Source of the DNA: Andalucia godoyi
Lineage: Eukaryota > Discoba > Jakobea > Jakobida > Andaluciidae
NCBI GenBank assembly: GCA_009859145.1
Contig: VRVR01000043.1
Span: 144,721 to 208,720, forward strand
Direction of reading: 5' to 3'
DNA length: 64,000 nucleotides
Positions 18,814 through 31,100 of this stretch are shown piece by piece (the stretch's first letter is position 1; each line of letters begins with the position of its first letter). Both the position numbers and the translations under genes were made by a program. The notes beneath the pieces were generated by a model. It saw nothing but the letters and a program-made list of their open reading frames with translations. It was not told the DNA's origin and searched no databases.

Positions 18814-20751
18814 TTACTCCCAGTCATCATCTCCTCCACCCCCACCGACTTCGTAGTCGTCATCATCATAACCATCATAACCAAGTTCCTCTCGAGCACT
18901 GGTGACAGGGCGTCCAGAGGCATCTTCAGAAAGATGCCCTGCGTCTGGTTGTTCGCAAGTACGTGCACTGTTGGCTTTCGAATGCGAGGCACTCGAACTT
19001 TGACCCACGATCACCTTTTTCTTGCGGGAGCCGGGAAGTGAAAAATCTTGGATAGGAACAGTAACCACTCCGGCTGAGGAGCCTGAAACAGCAGTCTCCT
19101 CTGAGGCAAAAGATACATGCATGTGATGATCATTCTGCATGCGAGTCCTCTTAACCTCTCGGCGGAGGTGCTCCTCTGACGATTCCCGCACTTCCATCGT
19201 CTCTTCTCTGGCCATGGCGCGCGGTGCTCGAGACGAATCGGCACTGCTAACATCACCGCCCTCATCGAAGATGCTTTGGAAAACATTATAATTTATCCGA
19301 TTGGATATCTTCTTGGCTTGCACAACCTCCTGGACTCCTTGGAGGGCAGTCTGCCGATTCGGGTCTTCTTGATAAAGACCAGCCGTGCGTCGACGCTTTT
19401 CAAGAGCGGCTTCCGAAGCCTTCTTCTTCCTGCTCTTATCATCTTCCGCTTTCTTCGCATCTCGCTCTTTTCTCTTTTCCAACTGCTGCGAAACAAACGC
19501 CCCATGCATCTCGTCCCACATGCGCTTTCGGATGGACAATTCACCATCATGGAGAACAAGGTATGAATTGATCTCCACTTCCTCCTGCGGCGTCATCGAC
19601 AGCAAGTTATCACTGGAAAACGCAAAGCCACTTGTAGCAGCATCCAAAGAAGGAGGAGATGACGCCAAAGCGCTGGGAATGTCTGAAGAGGCTGGTTTCG
19701 GTTGCATTGCACCCTGTGGATTGTGAAATCTCTCGAGTTGCGACAGGGCAGCAGCAAATTCGTCATCGTCCTTCTCGGTTAGCGCGGGCACTTCCGCAGG
19801 GATCCCCGTGTTTTGGCTACGATCCAGTCCAGGAGGCGTTCGCAAAGAAAAATTCGACGATTCTTCCGCAGCCATGCCTTTCAGATATGCAGGAGGCAAG
19901 CTGTTGACGCTTCGTTCATGAAACTCTGAAGCATCCTTTTCGACAAAATCCTTGGCGCTGACTTGGGCAATGGGCAACCGTCCAAATTCTTCCAAGCGAA
20001 ATCGCAGAGTGGCTTCGCAAATTCTCACAACATCTACAATGTCCTTTTGGGTCCTTCGAAATCCATGGATGCGCGCCGCAAGAAGCAGCGCTGCAGCCAC
20101 GATACCAGTTGGACGACGGCCCGTCTGCATCCAATCCCGGGACATTTGACCAACCAGTTTCAGAGAAGTCAGTGCAACAACGTGGGTCTTGTCTCCCAGC
20201 TCCAGTTCCGCAGCAAACCGATGAATATACAGCGATGGATCCACAATCGGAAGATCCAAGTTCAGCAGCTGCACAAGCTTCGTAAACGTGTGCGCCAGCG
20301 AGTACATGTTTTCTCTCAAAACCTCTGAAAAATCCAGTAGCATGTGAGGGGATCTTTCTCTTCTGCAAGCAGCATACAGGCACGCAGCAACCACATGCTC
20401 GGATCGACGGCCTTGCATGAACCCGTGCTGCAGCGCCAACACAAACACACGATGTGCAACTTCGATTAAGTGCTGCGACAGCCGCAACAGCGATGCAACG
20501 TGCATAATCTTTCGCTTTCCTCTTTCGATTGTCTCCTCCCGAGATTCTGAGCCCGTTCGAAACGACGATCCAGACGAAGGAAGAAATTGACCGACAACAG
20601 ACGTCGCCCCCGAGGCAGATTCTGCAAACGTAACCTCACTCACAATCGTGTTCTCTTCAAGCACAAGACCGCATTGAATGCACACGGTGTCTCCACGACA
20701 CGCATCATGCTCTACCTGTGACGATCCACACCTTGAACACCGTCGCACCAT
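18814..20751 (-). CDS. BRF1: TFIIIB subunit BRF1 (TFIIB-related factor)
   Basis: 645 residues from the ATG at 20751. An in-frame ATG lies 30 codons upstream, but the zinc ribbon should begin the protein. BRF1 bridges TBP and RNA polymerase III at tRNA and 5S promoters. The zinc ribbon has Cys5, Cys8, Cys24 and Cys27. Two cyclin-like repeats follow (~75-255), with the GRRSEHVVAACLYAACR and GRRPTGIVAAALLLAAR helices that mark TFIIB-family repeats. A long charged region then contains the BRF1 homology segment NRINYNVFQSIFDE (~483-496), which contacts TBP. The tail is acidic and Gly-rich, ending GGGGGDDDWE. Residues 400-475 hold a Lys/Glu-rich helix. Confidence 0.93.
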   Translation of the reverse strand: MVRRCSRCGSSQVEHDACRGDTVCIQCGLVLEENTIVSEVTFAESASGATSVVGQFLPSSGSSFRTGSESREETIERGKRKIMHVASLLRLSQHLIEVAHRVFVLALQHGFMQGRRSEHVVAACLYAACRRERSPHMLLDFSEVLRENMYSLAHTFTKLVQLLNLDLPIVDPSLYIHRFAAELELGDKTHVVALTSLKLVGQMSRDWMQTGRRPTGIVAAALLLAARIHGFRRTQKDIVDVVRICEATLRFRLEEFGRLPIAQVSAKDFVEKDASEFHERSVNSLPPAYLKGMAAEESSNFSLRTPPGLDRSQNTGIPAEVPALTEKDDDEFAAALSQLERFHNPQGAMQPKPASSDIPSALASSPPSLDAATSGFAFSSDNLLSMTPQEEVEINSYLVLHDGELSIRKRMWDEMHGAFVSQQLEKRKERDAKKAEDDKSRKKKASEAALEKRRRTAGLYQEDPNRQTALQGVQEVVQAKKISNRINYNVFQSIFDEGGDVSSADSSRAPRAMAREETMEVRESSEEHLRREVKRTRMQNDHHMHVSFASEETAVSGSSAGVVTVPIQDFSLPGSRKKKVIVGQSSSASHSKANSARTCEQPDAGHLSEDASGRPVTSAREELGYDGYDDDDYEVGGGGGDDDWE

Positions 20752-21825
20752 TCTCTCTCTGCCACGTCTTTCTTTTCCTTTTTCTATTATCAGGGGGGAA
20801 AAAGCATTTTTTAAACACCACAATTGGTGTGTGCAGTGCATAGCAGAAATGATGAGTAATTATTAAAAAAAATAATTAAGGAAAATACATGCGTTGTCCA
20901 CAAACGAACTTGGTTAGGTGATGCTAAGGCCTTGCATCGATTCACCTGTTTCATTTATTCCCGCCAGCCGGGACTCGGACCCCAGAACGTCGGAAGCACG
21001 AGAGAGAAAACAGCGAAGTGCATCGGAGTGAAACGCTGGACCGGCCCAAGAACAGGAGAGAAATAAAAGGAAAGGAAAGGAAAGAAAAAGACAAAGCACT
21101 CAGCAGAAATCCCCCCGACGAAGTTGTCCATCTCCGTGTGCTGCGCCCGACGTCCACACGATTAAATTAGTTCGCATGGGAGAGCAAGACAAACGTGGCG
21201 CGCTCGTCAAATCGCAAATTTGCTGGTTCGAGCAGCTGCTGTGTCTCTGGTGCTTTCCGCAGTTTGTCCAAGAACGTGCCGAAAGACCCTGCAAGAAACT
21301 GGGGAAAACGGGCAACATCAAAACCGAGAAACCGTCAGGAAGACACTCGCCAAGATAGGCAGTGCAGCATATAAAGGCAGGTTTACCTGATATGTGTTGG
21401 GAATGTCTGCTCCAGACGGTAAAATCATCCAGAAAGAGTCGCTTCCGTGACTTCGAAAACAAGTCGTGGCGTCGTAGCCCTTGAGGCATCCGAAAGAGAC
21501 GAGCCTTCGGAGTGCTGACGACGGCCGCCACCTGCCGTAAAAACCCGCTGTTGTCCTTTTTTTCTTTCTTGCGTCCATTGAGGCAAGGGGTTGCCCGCGT
21601 GGCTCCGCCGAAACTCCAAAGAAGCTCCCAACAGACAATCACCATGTCTTTGGGCGCTCAGATTCCTTCTGATTTGCTTTGCTTTGCTTTGCTTTGCTTT
21701 GCTTTGCTTTGCTTTGTTTTGTTTTGTTGTGTTTTGTTGTGTTTTGTTTTTTGTTGCCGACTGACTGCGAAAAACCAAACAATTAATAAAAAAGAGAGGA
21801 AATAGGGAGAAAGAACCGGTAGGCT
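20752..21825. other. Divergent intergenic region, BRF1 / BTB protein
   Basis: About 1.07 kb with only short overlapping frames. It holds purine-rich (21059-21094) and pentanucleotide repeats. A tRNA-like T-arm string near 20975 does not extend to a tRNA. No gene seen. Confidence 0.45.
21673..21716. repeat. (TTTGC)n pentanucleotide repeat, decaying into GTTTT
   Basis: About nine TTTGC units, followed to 21753 by G-T4 and GTTGT variants. It ends about 75 bp before the ATG at 21826. Confidence 0.95.
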
Positions 21826-24513
21826 ATGGCGGATGAAAATGTGCAAGATGGAGAGCATCTTAGACTGCTCATGGCCCGCAGAAGAGCTTCCCGAGCTCAA
21901 AGCCTTGATCTTACGGTGGATGGATACGAGTTTGCTCTTAATGTGCTGCTGAATGGTCCCGAATTTCACGTGATTCCTCCTTCGCAGGAGCCAAAGCCTT
22001 CAGGGGCTTCTCCGTCACGGCTGATGGGTCCTCCTTCTGCCTTTGACATGTCCGACAATTTCCCTGATTTTTCATCCAGTCGCAAGCTTTCTCTTGCGAT
22101 CAGCGACATGTTTCGGATGCACGCCGTCGAGCAGCATCATGCTCATGCCCCTGTACCGATGGGATCGCTCACCGTTGCTCCTCCCACTATCGACCATTCG
22201 GCGTCATCCAACAACTATTCTGCCAACGCTGGTACATCATCATCAACGGCACCTTCATCATCATCATCATCATCGTCATCATCATCGACGACACCGTCAG
22301 GGTCTGTTGCTGGTGGTGCACATCCTCCACCCCTTGCGACTTCAAGAATATCTCTTTCTCTTCCGTTTTCGGTGTGGTCTGACGGTAATGGTGCTGGTTC
22401 TGAGACAGCGGGATCCGGTTTTCTTTCTCGCCAGGACCGCCGTTCGAGCTTGATATCGGACTCATTTTTGCGCAGAGAAAGCATCCAATTGCTGCCAACT
22501 CCGATTCCATCGCTATTGCGGGCAGACGAGTACGATGAGGAGTACGACTTGAAGGGTTCTGTGCATACGGCTCCTTCACCGTATGAAAACGGGGAAGACG
22601 ACAAGGATAATTATGTTTTGAGGGAGGATGGCGACAAGAGCCAGTCCTTGGGGGCCAGCAGCGGCACGAGTGGAAGCACGATTGGTGCCACCAACAGAAG
22701 CACGAACGACGACAGCACCAATAATCGTGCTACGTTCCGCGACGAGGCTCGCAACGAGATTCGCAGCGCGGATGCAGCGTACCAGGAATCGCAGCCAACG
22801 ATGAGCAATCTCGCTGCGTTGGAAGAGATGAACGTCGAACTGCGGTCGACTTCGACTGATTTACCTCCTCCTGCCGCAATCAGTTTGCCTGGACATGGTT
22901 TTTCGTCTCTTGGGGCCGGAATGGATCAAGCACAGACGGCATCAGGATCTCCGACTGGATCGAAATTGCGTTTCCCAGGCATGGCATTGCCTATTGCAAA
23001 CGAAGGGAGCCTTGTTGCCTATTTGGCATCCCTGGCTGTGAAGACTGCCATCTCTTCCGCATCATCGCCAAAGGTGGCAGGATCGACTTCGGTCTCGGAC
23101 TTCCAAGTTCCCATTGCTCTGCAAATGGCAGAGTCGGCAAATCCACCGGACCTTGCCTCCTTGAATCCTTCAGAGTATTCTGGATATTTCTTGCAGAATT
23201 TCGGCAGTGATGTGCAGATTTATACGTCAGATGCAGTGTTCCCTGCTCATCACAGGATCCTTGCCGAGCGGTCAGGAACGTTCCGTCAGTTTTTCGAGCA
23301 TCCGAGTCACACCAATCACATAGACTTGAGCCACATTTCGTCCAGTGAGTTCAAGTATGTTTTGCAGTATCTGTACAAGGGCACACTTACCACAAGGTTT
23401 TCGGAGTTGCCCGCAGAGTATCCTTGGAAGTTGCTTTTGCATGCGGAAGTCTTCCAGATCCCGGGGCTTTCTGTGGATTGCCAATTGTACATAATGTCCC
23501 ACGTTCTCAGCGAGGATACGTTCGTCACGGTTTGGAATCAAGTCTTTTCGTTTGGCATGAGTTCCACAGCTTTGAGCCACAAGCTGCTGGAGTATGCTTG
23601 CAAGAATTCGAAACGTGTAGCGTGTCACAGTTCATTTCCCTCCTTGCGAGTTGAGCTCGTGCACAAGATTCTTGCCTTCCATTGGCAGACGTCTTGCACT
23701 GGCGATGATCCGACCACGATTACCTCCAAATTGAAATTTGTTGTCTTCTTACTTTTCCGATGGTTTGAAGGTCAGCCGGTCGTTGCGACCATCTCGACCA
23801 TGGAGTTTCGAACGCGTCTGCATAATATGATTGAGTCTTTGAAAATGTTGGAGCCAGTTTCTGTGAGCCACCAATCCGCTCTTGGGTTGTTCCAGTCTCT
23901 GTTCATGCAACGTGAGAGTGAATTGTCTCTGCAGACTGGCCGTGCGGCTGCAAATATTCCCGCCTCGACTTTTGCACAGTACGTCCGTCAGCAGATGTTC
24001 AGTGCCGAGTATGAGGATCTCATTCAGATCGCCTCGCTTGTCGAATCTTCTCGTCTCAGCCATATCCGAGATGTTGTCATTAACGGCTCGGATTCAACGC
24101 CCGCGGAAACGTCGTCTTTGCAGTCCTCTGCGGCCGCATCGGGCAACCGGAAGCGTGACAGAGATGCAGTCGTGGATAGCAGTTCTTCTTCTTCTTCTTC
24201 GTCTTCGTCGTCAACATCTTCCACCGCTCGCGTCTCCGAGTCTCGGCTTCTGGATGCACAGAGCTTGTCCAACGAACTGTCCTTTTTGCAACCGAATAAC
24301 AAGATTGCGAAGCGGACGTCGACCCAGACGAACGGAGCGGAGCCTTCTGACAATGCACCATCCACTCGACGCAAGAAAAACGACCGTGCCGGTACGGAAG
24401 TCAAGTATGAAGAAACGGAAAATCGCCCATGGAACCGCTATTCCAGCCGCCTGTTCTTCCGGATTTCCAAGGAAGCGAAAGCCTCTTGGTACAAGGCGTC
24501 GTCTGATCAATGA
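21826..24513 (+). CDS. BTB/POZ-domain protein with poly-Ser linkers
   Basis: 895 residues, ATG at 21826, intronless. The first ~440 residues are low complexity (Ser/Thr/Gly; serine runs at 22255-22290). A single BTB domain sits at ~455-560: VQIYTSDAVFPAHHRILAER, FRQFFEH, then IDLSHISSSEFKYVLQYLYKG, the standard strand-helix-strand order including the H-R-L dimer-interface segment. A BACK-like helical region follows (~575-720: VLSEDTFVTVWNQVFSFG, then LSHKLLEYACKN). BTB-BACK proteins often act as CUL3 adaptors, but no substrate-binding kelch or MATH domain is visible here. The tail has a second Ser run and Lys/Arg clusters suggestive of nuclear import. The specific function is unknown. Confidence 0.85.
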   Translation: MADENVQDGEHLRLLMARRRASRAQSLDLTVDGYEFALNVLLNGPEFHVIPPSQEPKPSGASPSRLMGPPSAFDMSDNFPDFSSSRKLSLAISDMFRMHAVEQHHAHAPVPMGSLTVAPPTIDHSASSNNYSANAGTSSSTAPSSSSSSSSSSSTTPSGSVAGGAHPPPLATSRISLSLPFSVWSDGNGAGSETAGSGFLSRQDRRSSLISDSFLRRESIQLLPTPIPSLLRADEYDEEYDLKGSVHTAPSPYENGEDDKDNYVLREDGDKSQSLGASSGTSGSTIGATNRSTNDDSTNNRATFRDEARNEIRSADAAYQESQPTMSNLAALEEMNVELRSTSTDLPPPAAISLPGHGFSSLGAGMDQAQTASGSPTGSKLRFPGMALPIANEGSLVAYLASLAVKTAISSASSPKVAGSTSVSDFQVPIALQMAESANPPDLASLNPSEYSGYFLQNFGSDVQIYTSDAVFPAHHRILAERSGTFRQFFEHPSHTNHIDLSHISSSEFKYVLQYLYKGTLTTRFSELPAEYPWKLLLHAEVFQIPGLSVDCQLYIMSHVLSEDTFVTVWNQVFSFGMSSTALSHKLLEYACKNSKRVACHSSFPSLRVELVHKILAFHWQTSCTGDDPTTITSKLKFVVFLLFRWFEGQPVVATISTMEFRTRLHNMIESLKMLEPVSVSHQSALGLFQSLFMQRESELSLQTGRAAANIPASTFAQYVRQQMFSAEYEDLIQIASLVESSRLSHIRDVVINGSDSTPAETSSLQSSAAASGNRKRDRDAVVDSSSSSSSSSSSSTSSTARVSESRLLDAQSLSNELSFLQPNNKIAKRTSTQTNGAEPSDNAPSTRRKKNDRAGTEVKYEETENRPWNRYSSRLFFRISKEAKASWYKASSDQ

Positions 24514-25140
24514 CACTCTTATTTTTTCCGCCTTCTTTTGTCTTTTGGTTGTCAATATATTGCAGCATTGTATTATCTTTTACAAACAAACAAGCAAACA
24601 AAGCAATTCTTTTCTTTTTCGTCTTCGTTTTTCGATGTTCGCCCTCGGCGCTTCTGGTGGCTTTTCCCGACGCACATTTCTACTGTAGCAGATTGGCGGA
24701 TGTTGTCGCAGACTTCATTCTGCTTGGACAACTTGCGTTCTGGCTGTACGGCATTTTCATTTTCTGAAAGGTTCAACGACTCTGAACGTTTCCGGATTTG
24801 CGAAGGAACGGGGCCGCCAATCAACAAGGCCAGACATGGGCCATTCTTTACGCATTCTTTTAAACCTCCTCCCCAGCCCGAAAAAAAATAATCCACCATC
24901 CTTTGAAGCGCTCGATTCTTGACACGTGTTTCCACAATAGCAGTTTCTTCTTTACAAGCGTGTCAGCCAGCAGCAACACACGCATATCTGACTTCGACAA
25001 TTCGTTTGATTTCTCCCGGCTTCTTTCGCAAAGGAAGGAAAAGAAAACGCTCGAAGATTGTCTGCAATTTTTTTTTTCTTCTTCCGTTGACGGCATCGTT
25101 CGTTGGATCGTAGTAATAATTGCTGTCTGGCTTCTTCAAC
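24514..25140. other. Intergenic between two head-to-tail genes
   Basis: 627 bp holding the 3' flank of the BTB gene (A-rich, with AAACAAACAAGCAAACAAAG at about 24582) and the promoter of the WD40 gene. Frames here are short and overlap on both strands; no gene supported. Confidence 0.45.
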
Positions 25141-28100
25141 ATGAAGCCCGCTGCGTCAGGTCAGACATCGAGGAGCAGAGCTCCGTCGAATGCGGGTGTT
25201 GCGTCACCGGCCTCGCTCGCGGTACCTGGGGTAATCTCCCGACCGCGAGCGCCATCGTCGGCGATCAAGCCAAGCGGATCCGGGTTTGCGACTCCTTCGA
25301 CTCCGCTGCGTTCCCAGTTTCCAATCTCGTCGTCGCTGCGAGTTCCAGATGCGAGTCCATCACCGCCAAAATCAGTTCCGCCGTCCGGACTGAAGATTAT
25401 GGGCGCACCCCTCGCAGGGGTGCGATGCATGGCGGTTGTCGGAGATCAAATCTGGTGTGGTGGTCGGTCTGGAAAAATCGCAGTGTTTGATGCAAAGCGC
25501 TTGTCGCTGATGACGTCGTTGCAGTCTCCGCTGAAGGAGGCGGTCACCAGTATATGCGGTATGGGCGATCGTGTGTGGGTAGGGTACTCTACGGGGGCTG
25601 TTGAAGTATGGAGGGACATGCGATATGAAAGACAAGCGTATTCATGCAGCACTTCCATGGCGGCAGGAGTCCTGGAAATGATGGTTGTTGCCAAGTCGCA
25701 AATCTGGGTTGCATCGCAGGACTTTACTGTCAGAATATTTGATTACAGCACGGGGGATCCAATTGCAGTCATTTCTGCCCATGAAAACTGGGTCGAGGCT
25801 CTCTGCGAAGTGGCGCCTTTGGAGCAAGTTTGGACGGGCTCCGCAGACCGGACGATTCGCATGTGGAAAATCAAGGATTTTTCATCGGTGGGCCAACTGG
25901 AGGGGCACACACGAGCAGTCACTGCAATCGCGTTTCGTGGAAAATACGCATGGAGCGGCGACGAATCTGGAAGCATTCGAGCGTGGAGTATTTCAACAAG
26001 AAGTTGCGTTTTGGTGATTCCTTCGGGCCAGTTCTCTGGCATTGCAAGAATCGTGTCGACACCAAGCTCTTTGTGGACGTGCGGTGTGGGAAAACACATT
26101 ATGATTTTTGATGCCGAGACAAAAAGAGGCATTCGAGCATTAGAAACGAAATCCAGCAAGTATGTTTCATCAATGGTAATGCACGGGCGGTATATGTGGA
26201 CCGGCTCCACCGATGTCCGCGTCTTCGATGTCGGCGAAGAATGGACTGAGGAGTTGCAAATAGAAGAAGCCCTGGAAATTCAGCAGGCAGTGGAGGCCGC
26301 GGAAAAGGAGCCTGCCTCGCAGGAAACAGAGATGGTCGAACCTGTTGTTCTTCTGGAACCAACGATGGTAGCCGATATCACAGCAGCCTCAGATTTTGGA
26401 GACGAAGATCGAAACAGCGGAGAAGGCGACAATGAGAATCCTCCAGTTGTCGACGATGAAGGCACGCCGGTTGAATCTTCCGATGTAGATGTGGATGAAT
26501 TACTGAATGCAAACAGTGACGAACTCACAGTGCAGATACCAGATTCCCCCAAAACGACATTTCTGCGACAGCAGAGTTTGCGCCACCTCCTGGGTCCTCA
26601 CTATGCCGTGTCGACGCAAACGGTCAAAACCTGCGCTGGAGAATGCGACAATTGGACGCAAGCTGCGATTGTCAATGCTGCTTCTGCTGTTCAGACGGAG
26701 CCTGCGAATGTGCGGTTTGCATGTGAGCAAACAGACACAGTGCTGAGTGCAGTCGCTTCGGAACAAACTGATGTGTTGCAGTGTTCTTCATCTGAATGCC
26801 AGGTGTCCACGGTAATGCTTGACTGTACAGCTCAGTCGGACAGCAATGTCTTCCTTTCAATCTCGACGTGCACAGACGACCTCGGCACAGTTGCGTCCAA
26901 GGGGTTCCAGATGTCCTCCGAGTTTTCTCACTCACTTTCGCAGTCCGAGTTAACGCACAACGACATTCAAAAGTTTCAAGACCGGATCGTCGCATTCGAA
27001 ACCGCGGAGCATAACCGAATCTTCAGCGAGGCTTCCCGGCTCGATGATGAGACGTCCAAACGTCCGTCTTTGTGTGAATCTATATCTCAAACAGACTCCG
27101 TAATGACTCCTGCAGTTTTGCACTACACTTCCGAAGTGTTCGTTGATATCCCATCGTCGTCACTGATGACAATGCAAGCATCAACACAAGTGTCCCCTGA
27201 CAGCATTTCCTCGTCGCTGCAGACAGACTCAGTGGAAACATACTCGGTTCAGGTATTTACGGAGACTGCGGATGTTGTTTCGATTTCATCGCAGACACTG
27301 GCGGATCGCTGTTCTACGATTTCCCAATCAGATCTGAGCGCGAAGGACATTTTTGCAATCGAATCGGAGAGCGAGCAGCGGCGATGCGAAACTGAACGCA
27401 TTTTGGCAATTCTCAACCGCCCGACCCCGGAGCGTGCTTCTCGACTAGTTCAAGCATCTCTGCAGCGCGATCTGTCAGTGGTCGCTCTCCCCACCCACAT
27501 CATCGACACTCATCGCGAAGTATCACATGTTGCTTCTTCAACTTTCAATGAGGTTCGAGATAGCGCTTCTCAAAATGATCCGAAAATTTCAGTGTCTCGC
27601 GATGTTTTGACCGAGAGGACTGTATCGGTTTCCTGTGCAGTCCAGTCCACGGCGGAAACATTGTCGGCTTTCGTTCAGAGCACGCTATCGTCTTCCGAGA
27701 TCGACGTGTACGCAGCAGAATTTGCAAGAATACAAGCCCTATCCTTGGTTGATCGTGAATGCCAGGCGGAGATGAAGCCTCAGTCAGTGGACGCCTATAC
27801 TCATGTTGACGATTGCCTGTTGGTGCTACCAGCCGCCGTTGTTCCGACGACGATGTCATCGTCAGCCGTGATGACGGAGGTTTTACAGTGCATGAACGCA
27901 GGCTGCCAAATGTCCCCTGATGTGTTGCCCGTCTCGTCTCAGTCGGATGTCCACGGCATTACTGTTGATTGTGCACTCGCGTTCAAAGCTCAGTGGGACG
28001 CTGTGCGAAATGGATGCCGTTCCATCACGTCGCAAACGCGATCAAGGGTTCTTTCTGCGATTTCGAACGATGTCATTAGCGTTCTTTCCACATCTCGGTC

Positions 28101-31100
28101 ATCCGTGAGCTGCCAAGAATCTGCGGATCACAGAGTGTCGTTTTCACAAACAGATACGAAGCCAATGCTTTCGCAGTCTGTTTGGACGCTTCCACCGTCA
28201 GCCACCGATTCAGCTGTTCAGCATATTTGGCCAGCAACGTGCGAGTACACAACACAAACGGACGGCCCGATGGAACCCGACGAAATCGTGGCTCAGCAGG
28301 TTGTTGCTGAGGAATCCGGTAATTCTGTCCGCAGCCACAAGCAGTCGCCTACGAGAGATGCGGAAACCAGTATTCGAACGTTGTTGGCAGACGCGGGTAC
28401 GGTGATGCCAGCATGTAACTTGACGGAGCGAGAAGTGTCTGCTGTGGCGTCGAATCTGTCTGCTGGAACCCAAAAGGATGATGTTCAGACGCATTCGGTG
28501 TGGACAACAATGGATCACGAGATCCGTGGCTGCTGCTCTTCTGCTTCCCAAAGTTTCTTTGAAGAGGATTCCATTCCAACCCAAACACCCGCCGTTGTTC
28601 AACTGGATGTGGGAACGTACTCGGAGACACTGCATCATCATCACGGCGCCACACAGACTGTTTCGCACGTCGTTGCCGATGTTGGGGTTTCCACTTCTGT
28701 TCTAGTACTGGACGCTGGCACTTTGGCGCACGAACCGTTGACGTCGTCATGCACCCAACACGATGCGGCCTTGTTTGTTCGAGACGCCTTCTGTGTTACC
28801 GAGCCGGTTCGGATGTTACCGTTCACGGAAGTGTTTGGCGTGGGCATCCAAGCGGAGCCCCGTCAGCATTCAGATGCTTCAACGGATGTCCCCCGGTGCC
28901 TTGTCTTCGATGTTTCCTCCCAAAATGAGGTGTTTTTCAAGAGCCAATCTACAGGATCGGATTCGCAGGGCATGGAGATCCCCGCGCCAATTGTGGCACC
29001 GCATTTCCCCGAAAATAGCATGGTTTCCATCGCCTCTGTTTCCTGCAGCACGGATCTTTGTGGAATTTCAGATATGGCGAATCTTTTGAATCTGAGGGTT
29101 GTTCCGGGAGTTACATGCACTGACGTTTCGACAGAACCGATCCCTTCGTCCAGTGCTTGCCAGGGCTTGCAGACAGAACCGTCGCTGTTTTCGTTTGATG
29201 TTTGTATTGGGGCCGCTCCTAGTCTGACCGCAGCAGAAGTCCAAACAGCAGCCTTACCGTTGACATCGCATCTCTCCACGCAAAGCGAGCATCCGATTCT
29301 GGTGGATGGTGCAGTGTCAGCGGTCGTCCCAACCCACACGTCTTCGTCGATGACGGATCTTGTATCGGCATCTCATATTGGCACGTCTCCGGCATGCGTT
29401 TTTCAAATCGAAGTCGCATCAGCGACGGACTGCGCAAAACAGAACGCTGCGTCGACGGATACCCAAACGGAGCGCTTGCAGTGGAATGTATCCTGGAGAA
29501 TTCTGCTCGTTTCACAAGATTGTCAAACGGACTCCTTGGATGACGATGATGCGATCTCTGAGGTGTTTTCCGAGGCTGTAGAAACAGTCCACGGCGAGCA
29601 TTCCGCGCATCCGCGCTTTGTTGATGGCCCGATTAGAGAGTCCTCGCGTGCTTGCGAGTCATTTTCTCAAACTGACGCGTCGGTCTTCCATCTCCGGACA
29701 CAAGGTGTGCAGTCCGAGCGCAATGTGGAGTCTCGCAGCTGCCAGCACGCTTTCGATGTTGTGGGACTCCATGTCTTCGAAAAAGAATGCATGTGTTGTC
29801 CGGTGCTCGAGTCTGTTGCTATCGAATGTCCATCAGCCGAGACATTTCCCATTTCCGCGCAAACCATGTCTTTTGGAGCGGATATGGGTTCAAGTACGGA
29901 TCCGTTGAGTCGCTCGTCTTGGTCGTCGCTGTGCCGCATTTCCTATCAGGAAATGGGGGTGCAGGCTTCCGAAGTCCTGAAAGCTGTTCGTGCTGTTGAG
30001 CAGAGCACAGAAATGCTGGCGATTCCCCACAGGTGTGTTGCAGAGTATGGCTATCAGACAGATCTAGCTCCCAGCGGGAGAGAGCAGTGTTGCTGGACGG
30101 AATTGTGTGTTGCATCCGATGCATCATCAAACACGCTCGAAAGAGATAAGAGGGATCAGCATTGCTCCACCGAGGATTTATGCATGTTTGATGGTTCACT
30201 TTCTGCTGCCTTGGTCTCTCTGAAGGAGGATGTGAATCAGCAAACGTGCCGTATTTCGACTTCGCTGGAATCCATCTCCTCGACACTGTCCGCGCAGATG
30301 GCAAGTCTGCGCGAAGAGCTGGCGAAACGGGAGCGCGAATTCTTGAACCAGTTTGAAGGTCACGCATCTCTCCTCGGTTCAAGATCTGCGCCGTCCGATG
30401 CGGAAACAGACACCATCAGGGTGCACATCTTTGCAAATCTTGATTCGGATGCACTGTCGGTCTCTTTGTTTTCTCGCGATGCAGACTATGTTTGTTCTTA
30501 TCTATCCTCAACGGTCAATTTTCAAGCAGAACGGTTGGCGTCCCTCTCGAAAAACATGTCCACGTCTCTCCAAGAATGGAATCTGAACAGGAATTTTCCC
30601 CTGGCTGACAGAAGCGCAGCGAACAGCTCCTTGCTGTTGCTGTCAGAAGTACAACTCTTGTTTTCCTCTCAGAAGGAATCTGTTGCGGAATTAGACAGAC
30701 TTGTCAGAAACGTCACGCAATCGCAGACAAGATCTGCTTCTTCTCAACACGAAGAAGTGATCGATGCACTGAACTCTCTGAGTTCTGATATTCGAGCCGT
30801 GCAGTCGAGTGTTGCGGCTGTTTCCACGCGGACCGCCGTATTCAAGGACGTCGAGCTGCAGACCAGTGCGCGAGATTTCTCTAGTTCGGACACGCCAGAC
30901 TTGAAAATAACAGTTGTTGACGATGGACTGGCGATCAGTGATGCTCAGTTTGCCTCGCACACCGCAATGCCGATGACTGAGGATTCTTCTTCAGTGTCTC
31001 TCAAGGAGTCGCTGAGTCGTATTGAGGCACTGCTGTCGCAGCATGTTGCTCTGTCCAATGCTATTTCTTCTCCAGAAGAAAGCAAGCATGGCACATCGCA

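Noticed and set aside
20960-21050. Possible tRNA on the minus strand (GGGTCCGAGTCCC resembles a T-arm)
   Set aside because: Only three stem pairs form in the T-arm, and no matching acceptor strand, D-arm or anticodon stem is found within 80 bp.
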